From the NCBI GenBank assembly GCA_020064725.1, contig JAGTWJ010000003.1, forward strand, positions 1,054,001 through 1,118,000: a DNA stretch of 64,000 nucleotides, written 5' to 3'. This document shows positions 1 to 14,200 of the stretch, piece by piece; positions within the stretch are counted from its first letter, which is position 1, and the number at the start of each line of letters is the position of its first letter. The notes beneath the pieces are model-generated. The model was not told the origin of the DNA, did not search any database, and was given only the letters and a program-made list of their open reading frames with translations. Source of the stretch: Drechslerella dactyloides (lineage: Eukaryota > Ascomycota > Orbiliomycetes > Orbiliales > Orbiliaceae). A program made the position numbers and the translations under genes.

Positions 1-1220
1 TTGTTGGCAGCAGAACAGCTTGGGCAGCAGCGAATCCCTGTCCGTCCTAACCGAACCACGCTAGAAGGATGGAAGAGAGGCCAGGCGACACGTTCAACGA
101 CCGAATGGATGGGCGGATAGTTGGATGGGTGGGCGAATTGGGTGATTGGCGAGGCGGAAGGAATGCGTGGCGATGATATGTATATACGTGCTGATAGACC
201 GTCTGTATATGCAATCCGGGTCTCGGGACCAGGAGGGAAACAGGCAAGTTCTTATAGGTCTGAGATGGAGAGATTTGATACCTGCGGAAACCAGCAGCAG
301 AGGGGGGAATGCAATTAATGCACCGGGATATAGCAAACGAGGCTCGACTTTATTTTTGGTCGATTTGAGAGAGAGAATAGACCGAGAGTAGCCCGAGAGA
401 GTGGGCGAGTGAGTGTGAGAGAGAATAGGCCGACAGCGGTTTAACAGAAAAAAGTAACAGAGGCTTGCACCTGGCTCTGCTGGGGTTCAGTCTCTGCGAA
501 ACGGTTTGAGACAAGGGAAAAAAGGCACAAGAGTCTTTTTCTTTCTTGTCGAGGGCCGCGGTATGTATGTATGTGCCAGGGTACGCGAGACAGGTATAGT
601 CCTCTGGGCAATTGTTTCTACAGCCGGAGTAGGACAAATGGATTTTTGTCTATATATGTGCAACGGATATACGGTTGATATATACGATATATAGATAGCA
701 TATATATGAAAAGAGAGAGAAGCGGCTCTTAGAATAAAAAATATAAATGCAAATGATGATTTATTATTCAAAGGCAAGAGCGGGCTTGCGTGTTTAGGAA
801 GGAGAGGTTGATGTAGAACGGGGTTTGGGGTTGTAGACGAAGTTTTGGGGTTTATATTGGGGATCTCGAGTGTCAGGCTCGGTTTGAGATGAGGATGGGA
901 GGGAAGTAGAATTGAGGTGCCAGGACGAAGCGGGATGGAGGCTGCTAATAAGTACTCGTGCTGCGATCTCGAATTTTTAGATGCAGGTTCGACGAAATTG
1001 CTGTGTACGGGGCCTAATGTACGGTTCAATGTATGGCTGTATGTACGGATGGGATGGGGATGCGAATGTACTTGCTTACTTCTTTACACACTATGTACAG
1101 TACATACAGAACGTACATACACATCCAGAGGCACTATTGCAGCGTACACTAGCGAGGCAGCATGGGCCACCACCACACTCTTTCGCTCGCCTGCAACGCT
1201 CTGGAGAAAAAAGCAAGTCG

Positions 1221-1233
1221 CACACACACACAC
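1221..1233. repeat. Short CA microsatellite
   Basis: Six CA units in a row beside A-rich runs. No gene is attached. Confidence 0.7.
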
Positions 1234-2159
1234 CACAAAAGCAATTCGGGAAAAAAGCAAGGATTCCTCGGACAGCGTCGAAAAAGAAACAACCACAGTA
1301 GTTCCCTGGGCTCTCCTCTCGTCGATAGCCAGCCAACAACGAAAAAAGCAAGGCCGAAAAATCTGTTCATGCATCTACTCCCATCCTCTGGTCATCCATC
1401 GTCCTCCTAGCACGGTCGAGCGTTTCTTCTTCTGCTCCTCTGCAGTCTCGCTCGCTCGCTGCCTGCACGTCCCATGCAAGTCCTCTGCGGGGGGTTAGTC
1501 ACCTTTTTTGCACGCCAGGTGTGGGTACATACCACCACCCTGGCCTGGCCTCTTTGGCTGACTGGACCGACCTGCTCTCTCTTGCGAGCGCTGTATCCTT
1601 CGGCGTACCGACATGTACCTACCTCCCTCCGCCGGGGACCATCCCCGGTACCCCGTCGCTCGCCCTCGTCGATCTGGCCTCGCCCGGAGGACACTCCTCC
1701 TACGCTCCTCGGGGACGTAATAACAGTCCACCGGGGCAGCTGCTCATCGCATCGACTGATAGGAATGCTGCTAGGCATATTTCTATTCTCTACCTGATAT
1801 TGCCTGAAGTTCCCTTTAACGCACCATGCGTATACTTGCACGTTGTACGTACGTATCTACTCATGCAGTCGACAACAAGTTGATTGTCCAGTAGCCTGGC
1901 AATGGGGCCGCTGGGCGCCTCCAAGACAAATCTACTGCTGTGTAAATTTAAACCACCTGGAAATTTCAAGGGTTGGCAGGGTGGACTTCGTTTTTTCGAA
2001 CGCCGTAGCTAAGTTCTTGGGTAGGTGGATGGGTAAGGTATGGTTTCCAGTGCAAGGCTGCCACCACTACCATGTTTTATTGACCTGCGCCTGCAGCAAC
2101 AAGCACCAAGTGCAGCACCACAGTTGAACCTGAATTTGCCATCATCTGAACTGAACTGA

Positions 2160-2197
2160 ATTGAATTTGATCGAATCGACTCGATCTCGATCGACTG
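2160..2197. repeat. TCGA/GATC-rich palindromic cluster
   Basis: Overlapping TCGA and GATC tetramers repeat with small spacer changes over about 38 bases and can fold on themselves in several registers. No function can be assigned. Confidence 0.55.
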
Positions 2198-3573
2198 CTG
2201 TGCAATGCACGGCATAAAATCCTAGCCCCTCAACTTGCTTTGCCAGGTCAATTGGCTGGCGACGCCCTGCTCGCAGCCTGCTCATCCTTCTCAACCTCTC
2301 CATCCTCACCAACAGGGAAAAAGAACGCCTTCATAGAAAGCAGGAATATTCGTGGATGGGCGTCCATTGTGGAGATTCAACTGCACTGTTCGATTGATCA
2401 TATGAGCGAGCAGAGAGCCGGCTCTCCACCACCCGGCCCAATCGAGGGATGAAAAAAATACTACATATTGGCAGTCTACGGTATACCAGCCCAAGCTGCT
2501 AACCAACTAAATGCACTGCATTTGCCAACGAGATGCAAGAACAATATCCCGGTGAGAGCTAAAGCCTAGCATTTCGAGGCAAGCACATACAACACCCACA
2601 TTCATCCTTTTTACACATCCACAAACGAAACTGTCGAGCTTAATGTCCGATGCCCGTTCGGGCGCCATACATATGGACTTAAGCACTCAATTGATCGAGT
2701 TGGGTAAGTTAGTCTGTTCTAAAAGGAAGTAACCATCCGGTATTCATAACATAATAGACCACTTGCCGGCGTTTAGTTGGGCTATACAATGGTCTAGCTC
2801 GCCCTCGATTGCTACCGCTCCCCGATCGCCACCTTGCCATGACCGCCTCCGAGGGGGGCGTCCGGGCAAAGTAAGCAGCTATAGCGATCGTATTAACACC
2901 CCTCTAGGCTGGGAAACTAGAGTATATGTATGTATGTCAGTATGTACCCCAGCAGCTAACTAGTATTATACGGTACTATTAGCAAACTTAAGGATCGCAG
3001 TACGAGCCAGGTCGCTCGCTCGTCGTCTATGCGCTCCATTATCACCCACTAGTCGCTGCTGCCGCCGGCAGTAACCCACTACATTGGAGGACGATGCGAT
3101 CCACCATGTGTTAAGAACTCGATACTAGATCCGATAAGGACACCTTTCACGAGGAATATACCATTGTATAAGCATATGTATATCTCAGCGTTTACCGAGC
3201 GAACATTTCGTTTCGCACAGGTCCAATCGGGTGCAATGGGCGGGGAAACTGGAAATACAAAAATGGGGCACGTCTATAGACGGTATGGTAGGATATGTAT
3301 GGCTTTCGATTAACAAGGTGGATCACTTGGTAGTATGCAATATATGGTTGTTATCGATGGGATTAGTATATATTTTATTGACTATAGCGTAGGACTCGAC
3401 GTCTTGCACTGGGCGTCGGAGTTAGCGTATTTATTAGTTTACATTCCTCAATTGCAACAGCTGCACGCTCTTCGCCTTCGCCGGGCGTGCGTACGTAACT
3501 TACATACTACATGCGTGCATACATACAGGACCAGGACAGTGCACACGTACGTGCTAAGCTTCGGGATAAGGAG

Positions 3574-3612
3574 CTTACATACACACACCCACCCACACAC
3601 ACATACACATAT
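3574..3612. repeat. CA/CCCA simple repeat
   Basis: An imperfect run of ACAC with ACCC interruptions, ending in ACATACACATATG. Confidence 0.7.
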
Positions 3613-5013
3613 GCAGGCAGAAATTCTTGAGATGGAAGGGGAAAAAGAATAAATATAAACCCATGGTGTAATCATATCAATTGACTAGTTGAAGGCCGAG
3701 AACCGGACCGCACTCACAAAAATAAAATGTTTGTGGAAGTGCTTCGTCCAAGCGGCCAGCCATGAATCGAACTTTACGACTGACCAATTAACACGACACT
3801 AAGTGCGAGTGAGACTAGCTCGATGCAGAGTGCTAATTGTTTGCTCCTCGACGACAATAATTACAATTCCAATCCCATTAAGCACGGTACGTCCACTTTA
3901 TTTTACGCGGGCGAGAAAATGCGGCTGTGGCGCAGTGGGCAAATTGAGCGTTGCTGTTGCCCTCGTTTCACCCAACACATTTCGTCCCATCCAGCCAGCA
4001 ACGGCCCGCCGACAAACCATGCAGCTGGTAGTTCGATAGTTACGAAGCCCAGTCCTCATATTAACACCACCACCATTCGATGTTTCCGTAGTGACGCCGC
4101 ACTAGATCGAGCCCTCTTGGCGGTGGCTTGCACGCGGTGGCCGTAACCGAACCCGCATCCAAACGGGCAATGAGGTTCTGAGGGACGGCAGGTTCAAGAG
4201 AGGGCTATGTGCGCCTGTACGTCTGTACGCATGTATTGTGGGTATTGTATGTATGTGGGTGGGTATGGAGATGCATTGTCCCCAGATTCACACCTAGGGC
4301 TCCTGCACTGCGCTACACCGGCTTTCGAATTCGAGCCCTCAACAAGGCAGGCTCTGCACGCCAAAGGACTCTTCAGCTGTACTCTAATGATCCGGAGGGA
4401 GCAAAAATCACCGAGGAAACCGGAATGGAGGCGTCGGGGAGAAGAGCGGGAAGTTGGGTGAAATGGATGGATGGGCAGATGGAGCGCTGCGATAAGTGAT
4501 AAACTGCGTCGATACTAGGTGGGTTTTTTTCTTTTCAACATGCAATAGAGGGTCCGGGCCCGGCGGCCTGGCCGGCTGAGCTGGATAACTAAGTCGGTAA
4601 CAAATCGACTGCAACTCTCATTTCGTCTCGTATGCTAGTGGTGTTTCTCGTTTATTTTTTTCTGGTGCCGAAGCTAGGGACTTGCAACTTGCATGATGGT
4701 GTATATGAATTTTAGGCATCGACGTCGTCGACGGACTAGACTGTCACATCACGGATATCATGCTGGCGAGGCGACATGTACGCGCATGTATCCAGTATAT
4801 GTGCTGGCGATCGAGCGTATTGAATTGAAAACTACTTGTGATCTCCCGGCTGGCCTTGATTTTATCTGATCTGCCCAGTTGCTGGCGTGCGTCGCAGTAA
4901 TGATTTGCGGCGGGACGATATCGATCGAATCCTTCGTGATATGATATGATTCAGCTTGCGTGCTTGCAGGAATTATGGGACCTGCCGGCCGGGCTCTCGC
5001 TCGTTTGAGACGT

Positions 5014-5032
5014 GCACACACACACACACACA
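5014..5032. repeat. CA microsatellite
   Basis: An uninterrupted (CA)n tract of about 19 bases, the longest pure CA run noticed in the window. Confidence 0.8.
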
Positions 5033-8000
5033 TTCACGCAACATGCCGAGAATCCCACCATACATATACACATATACACGTGGGGCACATCTTCACCGGA
5101 ACTTTATAAACGAGATCACAATGTGCCGTTTCTCTGCCGCTTCTTCGGACTAAAGAGGATTAGTCTGTCGCCAGAAGTAAGTGGGTAATGCTATCGCTAA
5201 GTTATCATTGCGAAGAAAGAAAAGGAAGAAGTGGGGATTGATTGATGGTGTCGTTAGGAATGCAGTGCTAATTACAACATGACTTGTTAACGGATGGTAA
5301 GTCCGATAAAAACATATTTATTTATTCAATTGCAATCGATTCGATTACTCGATTGATACCAATAACCGAACTTGTATTCGGTTACGTTACCTGCTTACTC
5401 GCCCCTAATTATGCCACATGTCCATGTATTTTCTCGTTAATGTATAGAAGAGGTAGACGAGGGGGAAAGTGAACATATTGTGCAATCTGGTGGCAGGATC
5501 CATTGTATGCTAAGCTGAGCTAGCTAACTCGAGCAGACCCATACCATGAGCTATTCGTCAGTCTAGCTGGAAATCGTCTATCATATCACTGTTTTACACT
5601 CGTCGGGCCTCTGATAACCTGATTTCTCAGTGTTGCGACTCGAAAAGATTCCTCATTGTGGTAGCTCCAAGTGCTGAATTGAGGTATGTACCCGACTGGG
5701 AAAGTTTTATATCAATTGAATTTTAAATATATATAACAAAATCATGTCTCTTATTCCCAACAGAATTTTTCCAAGGCATCTGACAAAGTTGGCTTCTCCG
5801 GTCGTCGTCCGACGAAAACATCACCAATATTATCGATAGAGTGTATATCCAGGTCGGGCCACACTGCAGACCTGTCCAGACCGATTCGAAGAGGCAAACA
5901 AACAATAATGCCCCGCTCCACCAGTCAGCACTAATCTGCATGTATCGATATATCATTCATCCCTCCACACCTCTTCTCCTGCGGCATGCGATGTCTACCA
6001 TTTCCCCTCGGCCCCCAGCGTCTTAGCGAATATAGCTGTGCGTATGCATAACAGAAACGCTATATTATCCGTCGAGCGAGACGAGGACGAGCTGAAGACA
6101 AAAGGCGAAGGCAATGCGGCAGTATACGGCTGGCCAGCCGGCCGGCCCAGCAGCTGCTGGTATGCGCCGCGGCGATGCAATGGCGGTCGAAGTCGCTCTT
6201 GGGGCGTATGCAAGAGCGCAAAAACACGACACTGACATTCGTTCGATTCGACCTCGCTTTGCTGAGTTGAGCTTAGCACGGCATCCCATCGTCTGTCTGT
6301 AGGTCGGCCGACGGCTGGCCAGACGTCCTGCACAGCATGCTTGCGCACGAGGCGCATCCGAAGACAGCTTTTGCTCAGCTCGGGCCAATGGCACGCACAG
6401 GATTTTGTGGATCCATGGTCGTAAAGCGCTAAATGGGCGTCCTTCACATGCGCACCTCTCACGTACATTGCATGCACAGGACGCTGGGTGTCCACCTTCC
6501 TTCACGCACAAAACAGGTCCGGCAGAGCTAACAGACGCAGCTGCGCAGAAGCAGACGCAGGATGGCGAATTCGAACGGCCGCCGCTAGCAAGCTGTTACA
6601 TTTTAGCCTATAACAGGTTTGTGATATTTTGCTTGCCTTGCCTGTTTGGATATTCATATGGCCATTTCTGGCTAGCGCGGTGCCGGGGCTAACCTCGGCG
6701 GGCTTGGGCTCGTGTTTGTTGTGCGGGCTGCATAATCCTCCGCGAGACAGCGGGCGCCATGCGGTTTTTGTCTTTGAAAATACGCAATTTGAGAGTCAGT
6801 TGGGCTGCGGCGTGCGTGCCGGTCGCCATACCGATCTCTCGCGCAATAGACTGGTGCTAGAACGCAGGCAAACGCACTTGCAAACCGCGGGTATGGGAGG
6901 AAAGTCCGTCGATAGCAGCGTAAGGCATGGCATCGGTGCGCTTGTCAGGAGGATGAGCTTTTTCAAGTCCGAGGTTAACTTTGGAAAAGAGCGATCCAGA
7001 CACCCGAGAAAGCTAGGAACAAATCGATAGGATGGGAAACCCTCCGATGAGCTCTGACGAGGGCGTTCGTCTGGTTTCACATCCTGACTGCAATTGATAC
7101 TTCGGTTCTTTTGGTCGGCGGTCCACGGCCCAGTAAATTAATATTGATTCCCGGGATGTCAGCCAGTCGACTTGCTATTGTAGCTCGCCTGCGTATATTC
7201 TCGCGCGCTAGCAGGGCAAGCAAGCCGTTTGGCAAGCTTGCTGTTCCAAACATCCTCAACGGCGACCTGATGCCTGGTCAGGCGGATACATATTAACTTG
7301 GTACTCATTATTACTGCGTACGAGCCTTATAAGCTTATAAATTACGACAATCAGTGCAGCTAGTCAGTTACTGGCGCACGGAGCACTGTCTGGCCGGTAC
7401 ATGTCGCTACCTTGGCTTGCCTTGGCCACCATGCAGCGTCACGGCTTACGAGACGGACGGTAATTTCAGCCGTTGTCGCGGCATCCTCGGACCTGGAGGA
7501 AACGACCACCACGGCGCAGAATCGATCAACGGACGGTATAGAGACACTGCTTCGTATAGCAAGTACATGTATAACCCGTAGCCACATGAGTTACATACAG
7601 TCGTACGTGAAATTGCAGGCTAATGAATCTATATCTATCAGGAGGCGAATCTGCATCCAATTCCACTGCCATTTCCCCCCATACGGGCACTTTTCCTCGT
7701 GCTAAATATCGCTCACACACACACAAACCTCAGCAAATGCGTTGGCGGCTTAGCGAGGCCGCCATCCCTGCCCCCGGTCACGTTTTCCAGCTTCGTCCCA
7801 TCTTCTAGAAACATTCCCTCTTGGGCGTAGTGACGACGTCGTGCAGCAAACCCCGGCTCTAATTTTTCGCCCCTGGTCGCCATCATGGCTTCCACGATCG
7901 CTATTGGCTGTACGCGACAGGGCTGGCGGGCGGAGGCTTCCACCAGAGCCTGGGTGGGAACGCCATGTCCCAGGCAGCCAACGCCCGGCGCGCTTCAGGA

Positions 8001-8907
8001 AAATAATCACAGGAATAATTGGCAGAGCGGGAGCCGTCGAAGACGCAGAGGAACAATACGGTCGGTAAGCAGTCCCCACCAGCTGGCTGAGTTAGCTTGG
8101 CCGGTACGTACCTGTCGAGGTACTGTACATTCACAGAGATCCAGATATCCAAGACAGACCTGGCTAACGGCCATCAGGTGATTGCGAGACATTTCTCTGC
8201 TTCAGGCCTAGCGGCGTCGAAATTGCCCAAACATACATCATACAAACCCCACCATCCAAGGCTGCCGCTCTTCCAAACGTGCGCTCTTGCCTTCCTGCAG
8301 TGTTCCATGCTCGTCGACGGGTGTTCTGGGAAGCCACCGTCGGCTTCTGCAGCATCCCTCTGGCTGATGCCTGGAGGACCTCAGAATATCACTCGCTGGG
8401 GTGCGACGACCAAGTGGGTCTGGCCCTTGCATCAATGCTGCGACAGAATGTCTCTGATCTAAGACCTACATGCAAGCGGTATATTGAAATCGTGATCAAA
8501 AAGCTACGAGGATAGATTTAGGGCGTGGGTCAACGCTCTATAATAGTCCTGGTTGACTAGCTTGCAGCCGCTATATTACAGCTATCGAGCTCGATATCAA
8601 TAAATTCTGAGCGACAAGCAGCAGTCCAAACTGCGGGACCGCGACCGAGGCTCACGGGCTGCGCTGCTGATTCGATTCTGTGGGGCAAGCACCGATTATT
8701 TTCTTTTCACCTCGCGGGCCCATGTTTCCATAAGCCGGGATCGGGAGAGACAAACTGCTCTCCTTCTCCAATGGACAGCCGTGCCTTGAGGGTTCCCCTA
8801 AGTTTGATGAACGCCGTTACGTCGATGCCACTAGCTAAACTTATCGATCGCTCTCAGGGTGAATCAGAATCGATCAATCAATCGATCAGCAGCCCATGCT
8901 ATGCGCA

Positions 8908-8940
8908 TGCCGTGCCGTGCCATGCCATGCCATGCCATGA
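8908..8940. repeat. TGCCA pentanucleotide repeat
   Basis: Tandem TGCCG/TGCCA units, about five in a row, in the gene-poor block. The short open frame crossing it is not convincing as a gene. Confidence 0.65.
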
Positions 8941-10517
8941 TCCGGCCGCCAATCTGAGGAGCAGTACACACTGCTGTACTTGCATATCGACGTTCCCGCG
9001 ACAGGCAAGGCATATCGCCCTATCTTGCACCCAGCATGCCGCAACGGGCACCGGGTCCACCAGTTCCCCCTTCACCCGGGGATCGACTTGATGTGTATCT
9101 CGAGTATCACTTGCATATTATCTGACAGCTAATAACGCTATAGCCCAACTATAGTGACACTATAGAACCATGCGCTGGAACCCGAGATTGCCATGCCGGT
9201 TCGCAATTTTTTTTGAAGGAACTGAGTTTCAGGCAGTACTCGCCGTCGAGAATTTAGTCAATACCTGCAGGTGATCAGAGCGGTATTTGAAAGTCTGCGT
9301 ATGCTTTGCCGCTCTTCTGTGAGTGCCGTCAGTTGCGCTGTCGGCTGTCAGTTGGGCCGGAGTTAAGGCTAAGGAAGACTGCCTGACGGACGGAGCCGGC
9401 AGATGGCGCCCCAACGCAAAACTGGATCCCAACCCCCCGCGCGGGAGCGTCAGACATGTAATGTAGGTTACATGGGGACGACAAGGTCCTGCTATTCGGA
9501 GTGCCGTCGCATTGGGGCGCCCGGGAGGGGCGGAGGAGGCCCGTGTGCTGGCAGGACGCTGCTGGCGGAGAGGGGCCATCGCGCCCAGGGCGGGCAGGAC
9601 GTATCCTCGGGACATCGAGACCGCTGCAGTACTGCTCCCGCGGCAAGTTCGCGGTGACGATCGAGGTACGTACTTGTAGACAATGCACGCGCAGGTCCGG
9701 TCTGCAGCGTTGTGTCGAAAAGGGCAGGAGCATTGTAGTGGGTCCTGTCTGTGGATTCCATTGCGACAATGAAACAGTCCCCACAGTAGTGTAGCTATAT
9801 TGGACGAAGCGCAATTCTAAATTTCGGACAGAATACCCACAGAAGCTCCATGGAAGCTCCTTCGATGCATGAATTCACGTCCGACCCCTCCCATGACACC
9901 TGCAGGCGTGGAGCTTTGACTTCAAGCCACCGGATGCCTACAGGCAATGTACTATGTATGTATGTACGTATATACGTCTGTCGGCCTTGAGACATCCCGC
10001 TTGTACATATTTTGATACGCTATCACGAGCCTGCCGTTGCTTTTCCCGTCTACTGCTCGACCCCATAACTCTAAGTACCTTAGTATCTACGCCCTTGACT
10101 TGGCTTGCCGCCCATCCAAGTCGCAGGCAGATAGATCATTTCGAGGGTCGGTTTCCGGGTGTATTAGACAGTGACCGCACATGCATGTGCAGCACAGCGT
10201 TGCGTCGGCGGACCGTCGCTGTAGCGTGGTTGTGCAACGCTGAAGCAGAGGCGAATGCCCAGCTTAAGGCGAGGTGAAACCGCAGCTGGAACATTTACCA
10301 CACGCACAACGCACTACGAGCAAAAGAGAAACTCAACGCGACGAGGCACACCTCCCGCCGGCCACCGATCGAGCAGCATTTTAAAAATTTATGCACTTGC
10401 TTTTTGGTCGCTATCAAAAAGGGAGGCCAACTCATCTCGTCGTGCATGTTCCTCTGGAGGATCCCGATTTATGCGTGCGTGCGTGCGCAGTTACCAGGGT
10501 TGTGCTGTTCTCCGGAA

Positions 10518-10540
10518 CGTACATGTACGTACGTACGTAT
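10518..10540. repeat. GTAC tetramer repeat
   Basis: ACGTACATGTACGTACGTACG-type run of the self-complementary tetramer GTAC, which can extrude as a hairpin. Confidence 0.65.
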
Positions 10541-10856
10541 GCGCATGTGCTCGAAAGGGACATATTCAGATCGGGGTAGACTCCCTTGAATTCCCTCGGT
10601 TCTCGTCGATCGAGCTCTTAAACTTGCTGGGTCAATGGTTAGCCGCAGGTTCCAAAAAAGGGGAAGAGCACCACGCAGCGATCGTTGGCACCAATGCGCC
10701 GACCCTCAACTTCATAAATTAGCTAATCACGTACATGCATACGATGGATACCTTACATTTACGCGTAATAATGTCGTCTTATTATCGATCATTACAGCGG
10801 AAACTTTCCGCTGGTTGCCACTGTTGCAGGGCTGACGGATCGGACGACGGACACCC

Positions 10857-10877
10857 CATGCATGCATGCATGCACGC
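10857..10877. repeat. TGCA/ATGC tetramer repeat
   Basis: Four to five ATGC units in tandem, fully self-complementary. Shorter copies occur elsewhere (for example 50,812-50,833 and near 42,070). Confidence 0.7.
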
Positions 10878-11225
10878 ATTGATTCTCCTCACGGTATCTT
10901 CCACCGCCGCTTTCTCTCCTCGGGCAAAGTCGCGAGGCAACTAAGGCCTTGGCCGCGAAAAAGTATCGGAACCAGTGATTCGATCGTGAAGCCTGCAGGC
11001 CATAGATGCAAGCAACGAACGGCTGCCGCTCAGCCAGCCAATACACGTCCGCACACGTACGACTGCGACAGTTTAGTTCCGTTTTGTCCCTTCTCCAGGC
11101 TAAGCCCTCTGCGCGGCCTGCTCGTATCAAGCGAGAGGCATCGGTGCTTCAGAGTGAGACTCGACCAATCTGCATTGACCATTTGACTCGCATGACACTT
11201 TTTCCGTGATTGGTAGAGCCCGAGG

Positions 11226-11255
11226 TCAGTCAGTGCAGTCAGTTTAGTCAGTCAT
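11226..11255. repeat. CAGT tetramer repeat
   Basis: Imperfect (GTCA/CAGT)n run: cagtcagtgcagtcagttta followed by gtcagtcat. Confidence 0.6.
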
Positions 11256-14200
11256 CTCGTCTTCGTTCGGTCAGTTCGTGTGGGCGTACACACGCGTCCG
11301 TACATCGAGAAACGGTTGCGCCGTGCGATGAAATACGCCACCAATGGCCAATTATCACCCTTCGAAACTTAATTGACCAAATCCGCCCTGCCGTGCCAGC
11401 TTTTGCCATCGACCCTGTCCAGCTACAGTCGACCGGGTTCTCCATTGATCGTACCGGACAAGCCTAGGGCGGCCGTGGCCATAGCTAAGGATATGGAACC
11501 CGGTCGTCGCTTACCCGTATGAGAAGCTGATTGATATCGTGGTCTTCACACCATGCCAGACACAGCATGCAGAATACGATTTGCTCGGAGCAGCCTAGCC
11601 TATTCTTTCGAATCAGAACCGCTCGTTACACGACAGCCCCATGGCCACCCTGTATGCTTGTCCGCCTGTTGCAATGCACCTGTTTTCAAGATGTCGCTGA
11701 AGCCCGCTGCCAAGGACACGCTGTTACCTGCTGCCTTGAGAGATGAGGCACACGACAACCAGAATCGGTACCTTTACTGGATACTGGTCCTCGAAATGGT
11801 CGGCGCGCCCCCTGCAAGTCTGTCGTTTTGCCTACACGCAAGAAACGGCCATGGCCACATCCGTCGTTCGCCCAGGATGAATTTTTCCTAGCCAACGTTA
11901 CAGCCGTGCCGTTTGCCGGGCCAGTTGCAGTCCTGAGAACGAGGTGCAGCTGCAGATGCGTCGTTTCGAAAGGTTGAATTACCAGGTCGAAGCGCAAGCA
12001 TGGCATGGCCGGCATAGCTAGTGTCTCTGAAATTCTACGCAGAGGCAAGTTGAGTAAGGAAGTGCCTAACTAACATCAGCTAGCAGAGTTGCTGGGCTAG
12101 GCGACGCCGGCCGGGGAATACTTCGAATTCGTCGAATTTCCAGCTCGAACCTCGGTCCCACCTGGTGTAATGTTAACTCAACTTGCCGTCAGGCATGCAA
12201 TTCGGAATCGACCCCCCTTGTCTCATGGAGACGCCAACGGCCACATATCCAATCGTTTCAATATACAGCTCGAGGCATGGCACAGCTGTTTCTAATGTAT
12301 TGTAGTTTCGTGCCGGTTCTGTAAATGCCCCGTCGTGGCTGGCCACCTTAACGTCGCCGGCCTACATGCACACCGTCAACCGTTACCCTGCCCGCCCACA
12401 CTCATCCACAGCACTGAATGTCGTCTACTGATGTCTCTAATCTAATATTGTATTCACTCTCAAATATCGGTCACTGGAGGGAAATGAAGGATCCTATATC
12501 AGCTCGGCTGGTATTAAGGTGTCTCCACTACCCAATACCCCGTCCGCAAGTACTCACACCCCCTGGTCCTGGTGATCTTGCGCACTTTCCCCCGGCAGCC
12601 GATCGCGAGAACGCCTCCGCTTCGCCCTGTACGGTGCCTCTATGCGCACCGTACGTATCGATATATCCCGCGCACCCTGACTGAGATACACCGGTATGTA
12701 CCCTCAAGTACCTACCAGGATGTCTACCCCGGGGAGAATCCCTGTCCATACGGGCTGTAAATCCACCAGTCAACAAATGATAATCTCGCTGCTGTCGCAG
12801 CACCTGCATGAAGGGCTGTAACTGTACGCCACACTAATGCATGTCCTTGTATTCCTTTTTGAAAAAAAATTCCGAGAAGTATCTAGAATTAGAGTCGTCC
12901 TGGTGGAGACGCGGTGCGATCGACCAGGGATGAAATCAAATATCCCGTGCCCGGGGTATACATGTACACGGTACGCACAGAGCCAAGAGACATCTAATAT
13001 CTTAGAAGGTAATCGGTGTCCGGTCCCAGCTATACAAATACGGTGCAAAGCAAATGGTGTGCTGAGCGCAAGCGTGCCGCCTACCTGCTGAGTACTGGGC
13101 CCAACGAGAACATAATTTTCCTTGAATTCGTCAGATGCACTGGATATTTCCGCTGCACCCTTGACGCGTCTGGGGAGTGGCCTGCAATATCGATCATATC
13201 CTGCCTAGCTTCACTTGTAGCTGCGCTGTAATTGAATATCCTACCGCCATGGTTGTCAGCTCCGCAAAAGCAACATCAGGATTTCTCGACCCGTTTCCGG
13301 ACAGGCGTCTCACCTGGGACAGGGCAAGTCCCTCGAGGACAGACAGACGGACACGCTGCCGTTACGGTTGGTCTGGTCATCGTCCGGTGATCATGATGAA
13401 ACTGCTCGTGTTCGCTCGGTCTTGCCCCCTAGCTGCATGGCATACGTGGTTGGCTCGTCATGATGTATACCGGAGCGCTGGAGTGTAGTATCGACCAGTC
13501 TTTGATACAATTGCAATGCCACCCCCACAAAGTAATTGACGAGAAGCTTCCGACTGGCCTAGCGTCGTGTCGTGTCAGGGCTCGTATACCTGCATTCAAA
13601 ATACAACAGTGCGGTGCAGATACGTACCGGGCTAATCCAAATGCCGCGAAGCGTGGCAAGCTAGCGACCGGTATACCGTACATCAGACGGCAGATACGAC
13701 TGCCCATTACGTTGCCCGTCGAGAATCCTTTGGCGCAGATAGATTGAATTAACCAGCGTCGATTCGTCGACAGGATTTCGAATTCAAAACTTAAATTTAA
13801 GGTAGCGTTATATCTCCGGATCCATCCCCTGAGTTGCTGACCAGCTGAGTTTACGGGTTGACGATCAATTAACCTCCTCGAAATCAACTCCAGCTCCGCG
13901 GCCTCGGAGCCAACCTCCCCCGTTGCTGTAAGGAAAAGCATCACCCGCTGTCTCACATACTACCCGCAATGCGATGCATTGACCAATATATTACGTGCGC
14001 ACGGCACTGGCACCCCGGGTATGCACATGTAATAAATTGACATTAGCACAGGTATTGCCTAGCTAATATTCACGTACCGGGCGCCGGAGCATTAATATGA
14101 AACGCGCCATCTGTGGAGAAGTTGGCTAGCTAAGCTAGTGGGTTCGTTCCAAGTATTCTATACATGTCGCTGGGAGGACATCAGCTATAAGTGGGTCGCC

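Noticed and set aside
3925..4040. A-box-like TGGCGCAGTGGG followed by AGTTCGATA
   Set aside because: Spacing of about 100 bases and lack of a cloverleaf fit make a tRNA unlikely.
5995..6511. Two overlapping minus-strand open frames of 148 and 166 codons
   Set aside because: Both frames are open over the same GC-rich stretch and neither looks like protein.
13429..13956. 175-codon open frame on the minus strand
   Set aside because: Longest in the gene-poor block but without motif, domain or credible splice partners; consistent with chance.
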